64,000 bases of DNA from assembly GCF_012027595.1 (NCBI RefSeq), contig NZ_SNUR01000004.1, positions 105,196 through 169,195 of the forward strand, read 5' to 3'. This document shows, piece after piece, positions 54,531-62,937 of the stretch (positions are counted from its first letter, which is position 1; each line of letters opens with the position of its first letter). Both the position numbers and the translations under genes were made by a program. The stretch comes from Thermococcus sp. Bubb.Bath (GTDB lineage: Archaea; Methanobacteriota_B; Thermococci; Thermococcales; Thermococcaceae). A model generated the notes under the pieces. The model ran no database searches. It worked only from the letters and a program-made list of their open reading frames with translations, and was not told the DNA's origin.

Positions 54531-55085
54531 ATGGAGCTCTCGTTCATAACATCCAACCCCGGAAAGGTCAAAGAAGCCAGAAAGTACTTGGAACCCCTTG
54601 GTGTGAACGTTAGACAGGTGAACTTCGGGTATCCTGAGATACAGGCGGATACTCTCGAAGAGGTAGCGGAGTACGGAGTGAAATGGCTCAGTGAGCGCAT
54701 TGAGGGACCGTTTTTCCTCGATGATTCCGGCCTTTTCATAGAGTCTCTAATGGGATTCCCCGGCGTTTATTCAGCGTACGTCTACAAGACCTTGGGCATA
54801 GAGGGGATTCTAAAACTCCTCGAGGGCGTGACGGACAGGAGGGCGTATTTCAAGAGCGTCATTGCATACTGGGATGGGAAGGTTCACATCTTCACAGGAA
54901 CGGTTGAAGGAGAGATAACCACTGAACCCATTGGGAGTGACGGGTTTGGGTTCGACCCCATATTCAGACCGTCAGGTTTCGAGAAAACTTTCGCCGAGAT
55001 GACAACTGAAGAGAAGAACAGGATATCCCACCGGGGACGGGCTCTTGAGGCCTTCGCTAAATGGCTAAAAGAAAACCTTAAATAA
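54531..55085 (+). CDS. XTP/dITP diphosphatase (HAM1/RdgB)
   Basis: A 184-aa house-cleaning enzyme that hydrolyses XTP, ITP and dITP. Motifs are [16 protein letters not shown] (N-terminal phosphate loop), [15 protein letters not shown] (Asp pair), [11 protein letters not shown] and the C-terminal [11 protein letters not shown] 54531 follows GGTGGTAAC. It protects DNA from base-analogue incorporation in a cell growing at high temperature, where deamination is rapid. Confidence 0.95.
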   Translation: MELSFITSNPGKVKEARKYLEPLGVNVRQVNFGYPEIQADTLEEVAEYGVKWLSERIEGPFFLDDSGLFIESLMGFPGVYSAYVYKTLGIEGILKLLEGVTDRRAYFKSVIAYWDGKVHIFTGTVEGEITTEPIGSDGFGFDPIFRPSGFEKTFAEMTTEEKNRISHRGRALEAFAKWLKENLK

Positions 55086-55101
55086 TGTACAATCATCAAA
55101 C

Positions 55102-55126
55102 TCAGATATCAGTTCTGTATATCTGA
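55102..55126 (+). promoter_or_regulatory. Inverted repeat operator before the Lrp-type gene
   Basis: TCAGATAT (55102-55109) and ATATCTGA (55119-55126) are perfect inverted arms with a 9-nt spacer, ending 23 bp before ATG 55150. The position fits an autoregulatory site, and Lrp family members bind such sites as dimers. Confidence 0.5.
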
Positions 55127-55149
55127 CGACACTGTGGGGGACGAAGAAG

Positions 55150-55602
55150 ATGCAGGGGCAGCTGGATGATATAGACCTCCGTCTGCTTGAGGAGCTCCGT
55201 GAGAACTCGAGGGAGAACATAGCGACGCTGAGCAAAAAGCTCGGGATACCGAGGACTACCGTTCACTACAGGATAAAAAAACTGGTGGACGAGGGGATTA
55301 TAGAGAAATTCACGATAAAACCTGACTACAAAAAGCTCGACCTTGGAACCACAGCATTTATTCTGGCAAGGTACGACCCAGAGTCGGGCATAAACCAGCG
55401 TGAGGTGGCAAAAAAAGTCGCGGCCCTGGATGGAGTTTACGAGGTTCACATAATAACGGGTGAATGGGACCTCCTGATAAAGGTCAGGGCAAGTAACTCT
55501 GAGGAGATTGGTCACATTGTCATAGACAAGCTGAGGGAGATAAAGGGACTGGGGCAGACCGTGACAATGGTGTCGTTCGTGTCCGTGAAGGAAGAGATCT
55601 GA
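55150..55602 (+). CDS. Lrp/AsnC family transcription regulator
   Basis: A 150-aa protein with an N-terminal winged HTH (IATLSKKLGIPRTTVHYRIKKLVDEGIIE, in parts, residues about 24-52) and a C-terminal RAM domain (AALDGVYEVHIITGEWDLLIKV) that binds amino acids or mediates oligomerisation. A perfect inverted repeat just before the start suggests autoregulation. Its targets cannot be told. A candidate C/D box sRNA follows 8 bp after the stop. Confidence 0.9.
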   Translation: MQGQLDDIDLRLLEELRENSRENIATLSKKLGIPRTTVHYRIKKLVDEGIIEKFTIKPDYKKLDLGTTAFILARYDPESGINQREVAKKVAALDGVYEVHIITGEWDLLIKVRASNSEEIGHIVIDKLREIKGLGQTVTMVSFVSVKEEI

Positions 55603-55609
55603 CGAATTT

Positions 55610-55666
55610 GGGCGATGATTGGCGTTCTCCTTTCTGATGGATGATGATGCGAGGTTAGATGAGCCC
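55610..55666 (+). ncRNA. Candidate C/D box sRNA
   Basis: Terminal arms GGGC (55610-55613) and GCCC (55663-55666) enclose a C-like box ATGATTG (55615-55621), a 12-nt guide, D' CTGA (55634-55637), a 3-nt spacer, C' ATGATGA (55641-55647), an 11-nt guide and a D-like ATGA (55659-55662). The spacing is that of archaeal 2'-O-methylation guides. C and D deviate from RUGAUGA and CUGA, so the call is tentative; targets are unknown. Confidence 0.45.
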
Positions 55667-55746
55667 ACATTCGAAAGATTTATAAGCTCTCCACTGGAAC
55701 GCTCAGCAGTGGCCGGAAAAAACCGCCTTTCTTGGAGGTGTTTGCA

Positions 55747-55926
55747 GTGGAGATGAAGTTTGAGGTACCGGTATGCACATCATGCGGAAAGGAGATAACC
55801 CCAAGGGAGCACGCAACCCACTTCGTCTGCCCGAACTGCGGGGAGGAGGTCATCTGGCGCTGCGAATCCTGCAGGGTCTTAGCGGTCCCGTACAAGTGCC
55901 CCAAGTGCGGATGGGAAGGGCCGTGA
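55747..55926 (+). CDS. Small zinc ribbon protein (HVO_2753-like)
   Basis: A 59-aa protein with four CxxC pairs: [24 protein letters not shown] and CPKCGWEG, enough for two zinc sites. This is the pattern of archaeal micro-proteins like HVO_2753. GTG 55747 follows GGAGGTG; ATG 55753 is also possible. It is followed 16 nt later by the aEF1B gene, a linkage that suggests a translation-related role. Confidence 0.85.
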   Translation: MEMKFEVPVCTSCGKEITPREHATHFVCPNCGEEVIWRCESCRVLAVPYKCPKCGWEGP

Positions 55927-55942
55927 ACTGGAGGTGAAGGAT

Positions 55943-56218
55943 ATGAGCGACTTCAACCTAGTTGGTGTTATCAAGGTCATGCCGACGGATCCGGACGTCA
56001 ACCTCGATGAGCTCGAGGAGAAGCTCAAGGCAGCCATCCCTGAGAAGTACGGCCTGGCAAAGGTCGAGAGGGAGCCGATTGCCTTCGGTCTCGTCGCCCT
56101 CAAGTTCTACGTCCTCGGAAGGGACGAGGAGGGCTACTCCTACGACGCCGTTGCCGACCTCTTCCGCGGGGTCGAGAACGTCGAGAGCGCCGAAGTAGAG
56201 ACCGTTTCGAGGATTTGA
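55943..56218 (+). CDS. Elongation factor 1-beta (aEF1B)
   Basis: A 91-aa nucleotide exchange factor for aEF1A. It reads MSDFNLVGVIKVMPTDPDVN, followed by the alpha-beta sandwich with EPIAFGLVALKFYVLG and VADLFRGVENVESAEVE. ATG 55943 follows GGAGGTGAAGG. It restores GTP on aEF1A during translation elongation. Size and sequence are typical for archaea. Confidence 0.95.
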   Translation: MSDFNLVGVIKVMPTDPDVNLDELEEKLKAAIPEKYGLAKVEREPIAFGLVALKFYVLGRDEEGYSYDAVADLFRGVENVESAEVETVSRI

Positions 56219-56296
56219 GGATCCCGTCAATTCTCTTCCATTTTTGTCAGCAAGGATCGAAAAATTTTTCTAACTTTTTGACTACGGCCATTAGCC

Positions 56297-57271
56297 ATGA
56301 GAGTCGTTGAAGTTCTCAACCTCCGAAAAAGCTACCCCAAAAAGATCCCGCTTCCCTTCAGAAGGGTCGAATGGGTGGAGGCGGTAAAGGGGATAACCTT
56401 CAGCGTCAAGAGGGGAGAACTCTTCGGCCTTCTCGGACCCAATGGGGCAGGGAAAACAACCACTATAAAGATACTAACCACCCTCCTCGAACCCAGTGGC
56501 GGGGAGGCGAGAGTACTCGGACACGACGTCGTAAAAGAGGCCAGGGAAGTGAGGAGACACATAAACCTGGTCGCCGAGGGGGAGAGAACCCTCTACTGGC
56601 GGTTATCGGCCTACGAAAACCTCAAGTACTTCGCCAGTATCTACCACGTCCCCAAGGGGGAGGCCGAGAATAGAATAAACGAACTCCTCAAACTGGTCGG
56701 CCTCTGGGAGCGAAGGAACGATCTCGTGATGGGCTTTTCAAGGGGAATGAAGCAGAGACTGGCCATAGCGAAGGCCCTCATAAACGACCCGGAGGTTCTC
56801 TTTCTCGATGAACCAACGCTAGGCCTCGACGTCCAGAGCACCATCTTCGTCAGGGACTTCGTTAAAAGCCTCGTCAAGGAAGAGGGCAAAACAGTAATGC
56901 TGACCACCCACTACATGGTCGAGGCGGAAAAGCTCTGCGACAGGATAGCGATAATCGACCACGGGAAGATAATCGCAATGGACACTCCCCAGAACCTTAA
57001 AAAGCTCGTCAGGGACGAAGAGGCCGTTGAGATCAGGGTCAAGGATTTCAGGCCTGAGAAAGTCAAGGAGGTAGACGAGAGGCTCGCAGTGGTGGAGGAG
57101 GAGTCAGAGAAAGGGACGCTGATCCTGAGGGGAAGTATCGGCGAGGAAGACCTTCCAAAGGTGGTGGAGCGCCTGATAAGGGCCGGGGCCAGGATCCTCT
57201 CGGTTAAGAAGGAGGAACCGACCCTAGAGGACGTTTTCATAAAACTCACAGGAAGGGCGCTGAGGGATTGA
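56297..57271 (+). CDS. ABC transporter ATP-binding protein
   Basis: A 324-aa ATPase with Walker A GPNGAGKTTTIKIL (about residues 48-61), signature MGFSRGMKQRLAIAK (about 148-162), Walker B VLFLDEPTLGLD and the H-loop LTTHYM. It is of the DRA/ABC-2 exporter class and is followed by two membrane proteins, so it would drive export of a drug or lipid. There is no strong ribosome binding site before ATG 56297, and oligo-T runs upstream end the aEF1B transcript. Confidence 0.93.
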   Translation: MRVVEVLNLRKSYPKKIPLPFRRVEWVEAVKGITFSVKRGELFGLLGPNGAGKTTTIKILTTLLEPSGGEARVLGHDVVKEAREVRRHINLVAEGERTLYWRLSAYENLKYFASIYHVPKGEAENRINELLKLVGLWERRNDLVMGFSRGMKQRLAIAKALINDPEVLFLDEPTLGLDVQSTIFVRDFVKSLVKEEGKTVMLTTHYMVEAEKLCDRIAIIDHGKIIAMDTPQNLKKLVRDEEAVEIRVKDFRPEKVKEVDERLAVVEEESEKGTLILRGSIGEEDLPKVVERLIRAGARILSVKKEEPTLEDVFIKLTGRALRD

Positions 57272-57272
57272 T

Positions 57273-58076
57273 ATGGCCCTGATGGCTGTGGTTGGAAAGG
57301 AGTTCAGGATGTTCTTCAGGTATCCCCTCAGAGTGGTGAGCTCGCTGATAGTCGGCCTCGTCTTTCTCCTCCAGTTCATCTACTTCGGGCAGGCCGTCCT
57401 AGGGGGTAGGTACTCGGCCCTTCTCCAGAGCTCGACCGGCGTCGGGGACTACCCGACCTACGCCCTCATCGGCTACGTCCTCTGGTGGGTCTCCGTCTCC
57501 CCAATGGAGGCGTCGGTGTGGGGCGTAAGGAGGGAGCTCCAGAGGGACACCCTTGAGAGCAACGTGGTCTCTCCGATGAGCCTGGTGGAGATGATCCTGG
57601 CGCTCTCCCTCAGCTGGATGCTCATGGATTCCGTGATAATGGCAATAGTGTTCGTTATGGGAACAGTTATCTTTGAGATACCCCTCTCCGGAGCCGTCGT
57701 TGTCAAGTCCCTGCCCGTTATCGGACTCTCCTTCCTCGCGTTCCTCGGCTTTGGTCTGGTCTTTGCGGGACTCGTGATGGTACTAAAGAACATAGGACCC
57801 TTCGCCCAGATATTCGAGTTCCTCATCCTGTTCCTTTCGGGGGCCTTCTTCCCGCTCTCAACGCTTCCGGAATGGGTAGTTGACCTCTCAAAAGCCCTCC
57901 CCCTCACCCACGCGGCCAGCGCCGTCAGAAAGGTCTTCGTGGGGATGCCCTATTCAGCAATAAAAGGCGAAATAGCGTGGTTACTCATCCTTTTACCCCT
58001 CTACTGGGCGGTGAGCTACCTCTCCTTCAGATGGGCTGAAAAAACGTCGAGGATGATAGGCTATGGCGGTTACTGA
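57273..58076 (+). CDS. ABC-2 type transporter permease
   Basis: A 267-aa membrane protein with six helices (for example VVSSLIVGLVFLLQFIYFG and AFLGFGLVFAGLVMVL). The conserved ABC-2 cytoplasmic pattern is RELQRDTLESNVVSPMSLVEM, and the last part ends LSGAFFPLSTLPEWV. It starts 1 nt after the ATPase stop and its end overlaps the start of the second permease by 14 bases. The two permeases would form a heterodimer. Confidence 0.9.
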   Translation: MALMAVVGKEFRMFFRYPLRVVSSLIVGLVFLLQFIYFGQAVLGGRYSALLQSSTGVGDYPTYALIGYVLWWVSVSPMEASVWGVRRELQRDTLESNVVSPMSLVEMILALSLSWMLMDSVIMAIVFVMGTVIFEIPLSGAVVVKSLPVIGLSFLAFLGFGLVFAGLVMVLKNIGPFAQIFEFLILFLSGAFFPLSTLPEWVVDLSKALPLTHAASAVRKVFVGMPYSAIKGEIAWLLILLPLYWAVSYLSFRWAEKTSRMIGYGGY

Positions 58077-58885
58077 GGAGCTTGGGGCCCTCATGGGGGT
58101 TGCCAGGAAGAGCTGGAAGGTGTTCCTCAGCTACAAGGTCTGGTTCATCAGCGACATACTTACCGGTTTCTTCTTCGTGGGCAACGCCCTCCTGATTGGA
58201 ATCGGCCTCACGGGAAGGAGGTACTCTCAGTCCCTAGCTGAGATGACCGGCTATTCCGACTACATCCTCTTTGCAGTTCTGGGCTTCATGGTTCTCGGCT
58301 TCGCGATGAGTTTCCTCAGCGGCTTTGTGTGGAGTGTGGTGGATGAACTCTACACCGGAACCCTTGAGTATTCCTTCGCCGCGCCCATGAGGAGGATAAC
58401 ATTCTTCCTCGGCAACATAATGGTCAGGCTGATCCTCAATGGCCTGTATTTGGTGGTTTACATCCCCCTCTTCGTCCTGATCTTCGGGATAAAGCTCGAT
58501 GCCCTCGCGTTTTTGAAGGGCCTGCTGGTTCTCCTCTTGGGCGTTCCGGGAATGATAGGCCTTGGTTTAGCCGCCGCAGGACTGGTGCTCTACCTCAAGG
58601 ACCCCCGGCCCCTTCATAAGCATACTCGAGATGCTCCTCTTCGCCCTCAGCGGGGCGATGTACCCAGTAGGCATACTCCCAAGGCCCCTTCAGATCATGG
58701 CAGAGGGCCTTCCGTACGCCCCAACCACCGAGGCCCTGAGAAAGGTCGTCGCATCGGGCTTTTCTGGGGCAGAAAGCCAGCTGCTATATCTCGCCTTCGT
58801 GTCGCTTTCCTACGTCCTCATAGGATACGCAGGCTACAGATGGAGCGAAAAGCAGGCTAGAACCGTCGGGCTCAAGAGTTACTGA
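58063..58885 (+). pseudogene. Second ABC-2 permease, frameshifted by one base
   Basis: The frame from ATG 58063 ends in a spurious tail after LVLYLKD. A second frame (to 58885) continues with SGAMYPVGILPRPLQIM and ends in RWSEKQARTVGLKSY. Removing one C from the C5 run at 58602-58606 joins them into a 273-aa protein of the same length and pattern as its partner, with LVLYLKDPGPFISIL at the junction. It is either a real frameshift or a sequencing error; the otherwise perfect conservation favours an error or a very recent event. Confidence 0.7.
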
Positions 58886-58911
58886 AAAATCATAAGAAGG
58901 GAGAGGATCCT

Positions 58912-59937
58912 TCAGAGGCCTAGACCAAGGGTCAGCTTCGGCCTCTTCCACTCGTCGAGTATAGCCTTTAAGTCCTCGTTCTCAACTTTGGAGTAGAGCT
59001 CGTCAAAGCGCTTCTTGGCCTCCTCATCTCCAGCCTTCCATTTGGCGAGTTCCGCGATGGCCCTGAAAAAGTGGGCGGTGTCATCTTCGAAGAGCTCTGC
59101 AAAGGCCTCCATGTTCTTCGCTACGGTCTCGTAGGAGCCCTCGTTGAAGAGTCCCTCTATGAAGTCGGTGAGGGTCTCGAAGACGAGCTCGAATATCTCG
59201 TCGTTGACATCTATCGCCTTAACCAGGGCATCGCGGAGGGCCTTGAATGCTTTTCCGTAATCGTTCCTTCCAGCCCAGATTTCAGCCTCTATTAGTCTGG
59301 CGTTTATCTCTATCTCGTCGTCCCGTGGGTTCCTGAGGACTTCCTTTATGAGTGTTTCTGCCTCGTCGTATTCGCCCAGCTCGTACTTGAAGTGAGCCAA
59401 ATCAAGGAGGCTTATGAGACCGTTCTTCTCGTCTTTTATCCTCTCAAAAATCTCTCTGGCCCGGGTCATGAGCTCTATTGCCTTTTCCGTCTCTCCAAGC
59501 TCGTCGTAGTTAACCGCGAGGTTGGCCAGAGTCAGACCTATCTCCTTCTCGTTCTTCAGGACGTTCTCCTCGTGCTCAAGAAGCTTCTCATAGGTCTCAA
59601 CTGCCTTATCAGCCATTCCGTAGCCCTCGTAAGCGTCGGCGAGGTAATAAAGCGCGGTCGCGTACTCCTCGGGATCGTCCTTCTTCATCTCAACGAGCCT
59701 CTTGTAGAGCTCTATTCCCTCATCTGGCTCGTCGAGGTGTGCGTAGAGGTGCCCAATTTCTCCTGCGAGCTCGTAGGGGTCCTCGCACTCAACGACAACC
59801 TCCTTCAGCCTCTTGAGTTCCGCTTTGAGCTCCTCCTCATCATCTATGGAGTCCATGTAATCGTCAAACAGTTCAAGGAGCCTCTCGCAGTTCTTCTCGG
59901 CGAGGGCATTCTCCCAATCGGCCTTAACCTCACTCAT
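58912..59937 (-). CDS. TPR-repeat protein
   Basis: A 341-aa acidic protein made of about eight tetratricopeptide helices, such as LYYLADAYEGYGMADKAVETYEKL and LANLAVNYDELGETEKAIELM (in parts). TPR proteins are protein-protein interaction scaffolds. No other domain is seen, and the partner is unknown. It is divergent from nrdD, with the intergenic region 59938-60240 holding the nrdD operators. Confidence 0.85.
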   Translation of the reverse strand: MSEVKADWENALAEKNCERLLELFDDYMDSIDDEEELKAELKRLKEVVVECEDPYELAGEIGHLYAHLDEPDEGIELYKRLVEMKKDDPEEYATALYYLADAYEGYGMADKAVETYEKLLEHEENVLKNEKEIGLTLANLAVNYDELGETEKAIELMTRAREIFERIKDEKNGLISLLDLAHFKYELGEYDEAETLIKEVLRNPRDDEIEINARLIEAEIWAGRNDYGKAFKALRDALVKAIDVNDEIFELVFETLTDFIEGLFNEGSYETVAKNMEAFAELFEDDTAHFFRAIAELAKWKAGDEEAKKRFDELYSKVENEDLKAILDEWKRPKLTLGLGL

Positions 59938-60121
59938 TTTCGTATCACCGGGCCTTATCTTGGTTGAGAGGTTAAAAAGGTATGCTACTCACGTTCGAAA
60001 CATTTTATTGGAAAACTCCCATTATTTTTGAATAAATGACAAAATCCTGGCGTATTTTGTTTAGGTTGGATGTCTCCTCGGCGTTTTTGATTTGAAAAAA
60101 TGTCAGCAATTAAGCGACTTG

Positions 60122-60140
60122 TATGGATAATTTATCCATA
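60122..60140. promoter_or_regulatory. Palindromic operator 1 upstream of nrdD
   Basis: TATGGATAATTTATCCATA is a 19-bp palindrome with a central T. Its core TGGATAA-n-TTATCCA recurs at 60216-60230, with centres 92 bp apart. The rest of the 303-bp gap between the TPR gene and nrdD shows no gene. Confidence 0.55.
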
Positions 60141-60215
60141 AGATGAACGATTCCTGAAGAAGTGACCACAGATACAGGGACAACCGTTATTAACTCCTCT
60201 CCCCTTCATTCTACT

Positions 60216-60230
60216 TGGATAAATTATCCA
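60216..60230. promoter_or_regulatory. Palindromic operator 2 overlapping the nrdD start region
   Basis: TGGATAAATTATCCA has the same 7-bp arms as the upstream copy around a central A. It ends 10 bp before ATG 60241 and lies about where transcription would begin if CCGTTATTAAC (60184-60194) is the TATA region, so a bound protein would repress. Confidence 0.55.
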
Positions 60231-60240
60231 GGTGTTAAAA

Positions 60241-62082
60241 ATGGAGGCCGTGAAGAAGGATGTGATTCAGGAATACGCTAGTTGGGAAAGTCTTGACGTA
60301 CTTGAAAACGCCAACCGCTATCCGGGTCCAACCGGATTTTTCGCCTATGTCATGGAGGAAGCCCTGAAAGAGAGCATAGCCTTAGTTCCAGAGGAAGGGA
60401 GAAATGCGCACTTCTCCAGAGACATCTACATCCACAAGCTCCCGTACAGCCTTTACATACCCTACTGCTCGGGCCACAGCACCTCAAGGCTGCTCCAAAA
60501 AGGATTGAGAACGCCGACGATAACTTCAAGGCCGGCCAGGCACTTCGACACCTACGTTGACCACATAGCGAACTACCTGATAACCATGCAGCACTACTTC
60601 AGCGGGGCCCAGGCTCTCTCAAGTGTCGAGTGGTACGCAGGGCCTTTCATAAGAAAGGACGGCCTTAACAGGGAGAAGATACGCCAGCACGTCCAGAGGC
60701 TAGTTTACAACCTCAACTACCCAAGCAGGGTTGGGATGCAGACACCGTTTACAAACTTTACAGTGACCCTTGATGCCCCTAAGGAGATGCTCACAGGAGA
60801 TATGGCGGTTTATGATGGGAAGGAAGTAGGACCGCTCGGAGATTACGAGAGGGAAGCCAGAGAGTTTTTCATGGCTTTAATTGATGTTCTCAGAGAGGGC
60901 GATGCGAAGGGCCAGCCCTTCACCTTCCCGATACCAACAATAATGGGAACCGCAAAGATGCTCTGGGACGATCCAGAGGTGTTCGAGGCCGTTTTCTCGA
61001 CAGCTGCAAAGAGGGGGAGCTTCTACTGGCTTAACACGAACGTCGTTGACCCCGATGCAAGCTACTCGATGTGCTGCAGGATAAACATAGACAAGAGGGA
61101 GTTCGCCTTCGCCTTCAGCGCTTCCTCTAAGAGCACTGAGGAAGAGGCGATGGAGAGGCTTGAGAGACAGCGCTTTGGCGGTCTCTGGGCGATGCCCGAC
61201 GTAACGGGTTCGGTAAACGTCACGACCGTGAACCTGCCAAGGCTCGCGCTGAAGGCGGGGGACGACGATAGGTTCTGGGAGGAGTACTCCAGAATCCTCG
61301 AAACCGTCAGGAAAACTACCGACTGGTTCAGGGATAGGTACGTGAAGCTGCTGGCGGACTACCGCGAGATGTACAGCATGATACACACCTACCTTGAGGA
61401 GTTCCCGTCGAGCCACTTCAACACCATCGGAATCCTCGGCCTCCCGGAGGCGGCAGCTATATACCTCAACGAGCCTGATCTGTGGAAGGAAGGCTCAAGG
61501 TCGGAGTGGAAGAAGGCTGCGAAGCTGATGAAGAGGATGGTCGAGTTCGCTGTTGAAAAAGCCAGGGAGTGGATGAGGAATAGCGGAACCCCATGGAACG
61601 TTGAGGAAGTCCCTGGAGAGAGCGCCGCTGCAAAGCTCGCCATCAAGGACCTGCGCGAGTTCCCAGAGCTGAAGGGGTACCTCGATGACCCTGAGAACCC
61701 GATATACTCAACGAGCATCGCCCCCTACTACGGGCCGATTGAGCTCGCCGACAGGATAAGGATCGAAGAGGAGGTTCAGGGAAGTTTCACAGGTGGGGTC
61801 ATGATGCACATATTCCTCGGGGAGGAGCCCGATCCAGAAGCGCTGGCAAAACTCACAAAGAGGCTTCTGAGGACGAAGCTCGTCTACTGGAGTTACACCC
61901 CCGCAATAACCGTCTGCAATGCCTGTGGAAGGTCTTCAACGGGACTCCACATGGCTTGCCCCTACTGCGGAAGCGAAGACGTTGAGATCTGGAGTAGGAT
62001 CATTGGCTACTATCGCCCGCTCAAGAACTGGAACCCCTACAGAAAGAAGGAGTTCTGGAGCAGGAGACACTACTCTTCATGA
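60241..62082 (+). CDS. nrdD: Anaerobic ribonucleoside-triphosphate reductase
   Basis: A 613-aa class III reductase making deoxynucleotides under anaerobic conditions through a glycyl radical. The C-terminus has the zinc ribbon CNACGRSS and CPYCGSED and the glycyl radical site RIIGYYRPL. Mid-protein SMCCRIN and FTNFTVTLD are typical of the family. It lacks the N-terminal ATP cone of the E. coli enzyme, so allosteric control must differ. ATG 60241 follows AGGTGTTAAAA and overlaps the palindrome region. The activase gene nrdG follows after 29 bp. Confidence 0.95.
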   Translation: MEAVKKDVIQEYASWESLDVLENANRYPGPTGFFAYVMEEALKESIALVPEEGRNAHFSRDIYIHKLPYSLYIPYCSGHSTSRLLQKGLRTPTITSRPARHFDTYVDHIANYLITMQHYFSGAQALSSVEWYAGPFIRKDGLNREKIRQHVQRLVYNLNYPSRVGMQTPFTNFTVTLDAPKEMLTGDMAVYDGKEVGPLGDYEREAREFFMALIDVLREGDAKGQPFTFPIPTIMGTAKMLWDDPEVFEAVFSTAAKRGSFYWLNTNVVDPDASYSMCCRINIDKREFAFAFSASSKSTEEEAMERLERQRFGGLWAMPDVTGSVNVTTVNLPRLALKAGDDDRFWEEYSRILETVRKTTDWFRDRYVKLLADYREMYSMIHTYLEEFPSSHFNTIGILGLPEAAAIYLNEPDLWKEGSRSEWKKAAKLMKRMVEFAVEKAREWMRNSGTPWNVEEVPGESAAAKLAIKDLREFPELKGYLDDPENPIYSTSIAPYYGPIELADRIRIEEEVQGSFTGGVMMHIFLGEEPDPEALAKLTKRLLRTKLVYWSYTPAITVCNACGRSSTGLHMACPYCGSEDVEIWSRIIGYYRPLKNWNPYRKKEFWSRRHYSS

Positions 62083-62111
62083 TTTCCTTATTCCTTTTTG
62101 GAGGTGATTCA

Positions 62112-62825
62112 ATGCTCACAAGTGGCTGGAAGACCGTCAGCATGGTCGATGTACAAGGAAAGGTGACCTTTACCCTCTGGCTCTGCGGCTGCAATCTGAA
62201 GTGCCCATTCTGCCACAACTGGCAGATAGCGGAAGGCAGGGACTGCTTCCCCCTCGATAGAGAGGCATTACTCGATGAGCTATCCTCAAGCTCATTCCTC
62301 GTGGACTATTTCCACATAACCGGCGGCGAGCCCATGATGCAGTGGGCTGAGCTCTCATCCCTGCTCACAGAATCCCAGGGATTTCTCCCGATCAGCCTGA
62401 ACACTAACCTCACCATTGTAGGTCCCATGGAGAAACTCCTAAAGGACGAACTGATTTCACACATAGCAACCGACCTGAAGGCCCCACCCCAGGAGCTCTA
62501 TGGACTTCCCCCAGAAGCTTCAAAGCGCCTCTGGGAGCTTTTCCTCAGGGGTCTCGACTTGGTTTCGGATTATGGTATCCCCTTGGAGCTCAGAATACCA
62601 GTGGCCAGAGGGTTCGAGCAGTGGCCGTGGATAGAAGAAGGACTGAAACATGTAAGAACGGACTTTTACGTTGTCCTTAACCCTCTGGTGGGCGCACCTT
62701 TAACCAGCCCAAGGGATAGTGCATGGTGCTCGGAGCACTGCTGGCCGGGAGGAGAGGTAGAAAAGCTCAAGGAAAGACTAACAGAAGTTGGGATTAACGT
62801 CTACGTGAACGACTTCTCAGGATAG
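62112..62825 (+). CDS. nrdG: Anaerobic ribonucleotide reductase activating enzyme
   Basis: A 237-aa radical SAM enzyme that makes the glycyl radical of NrdD. It carries LWLCGCNLKCPFCHNW (CxxxCxxC, about residues 28-38) and HITGGEPMMQ. ATG 62112 follows GGAGGTGATTCA. A second set of cysteines near the end (SAWCSEHCWPGGE) may bind a further cluster or zinc. It is in one operon with nrdD. Confidence 0.93.
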   Translation: MLTSGWKTVSMVDVQGKVTFTLWLCGCNLKCPFCHNWQIAEGRDCFPLDREALLDELSSSSFLVDYFHITGGEPMMQWAELSSLLTESQGFLPISLNTNLTIVGPMEKLLKDELISHIATDLKAPPQELYGLPPEASKRLWELFLRGLDLVSDYGIPLELRIPVARGFEQWPWIEEGLKHVRTDFYVVLNPLVGAPLTSPRDSAWCSEHCWPGGEVEKLKERLTEVGINVYVNDFSG

Positions 62826-62840
62826 TGCATCTACCGAAAA

Positions 62841-62850
62841 CTTTATAAAT
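62841..62850 (+). promoter_or_regulatory. TATA box of the thermosome gene
   Basis: CTTTATAAAT lies about 90 bp before ATG 62938, which predicts a leader of about 65 nt containing GGGAGGTGAT as ribosome binding site. The long leader may carry control elements; no classical heat-shock palindrome is obvious to me. Confidence 0.5.
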
Positions 62851-62937
62851 AACACAAAAGAACAATGGAGCGGAAGCACTAATTGTAACTAAAACATATC
62901 CTCCCCCTGAAAAATATGAAAAGGGAGGTGATGAGGG

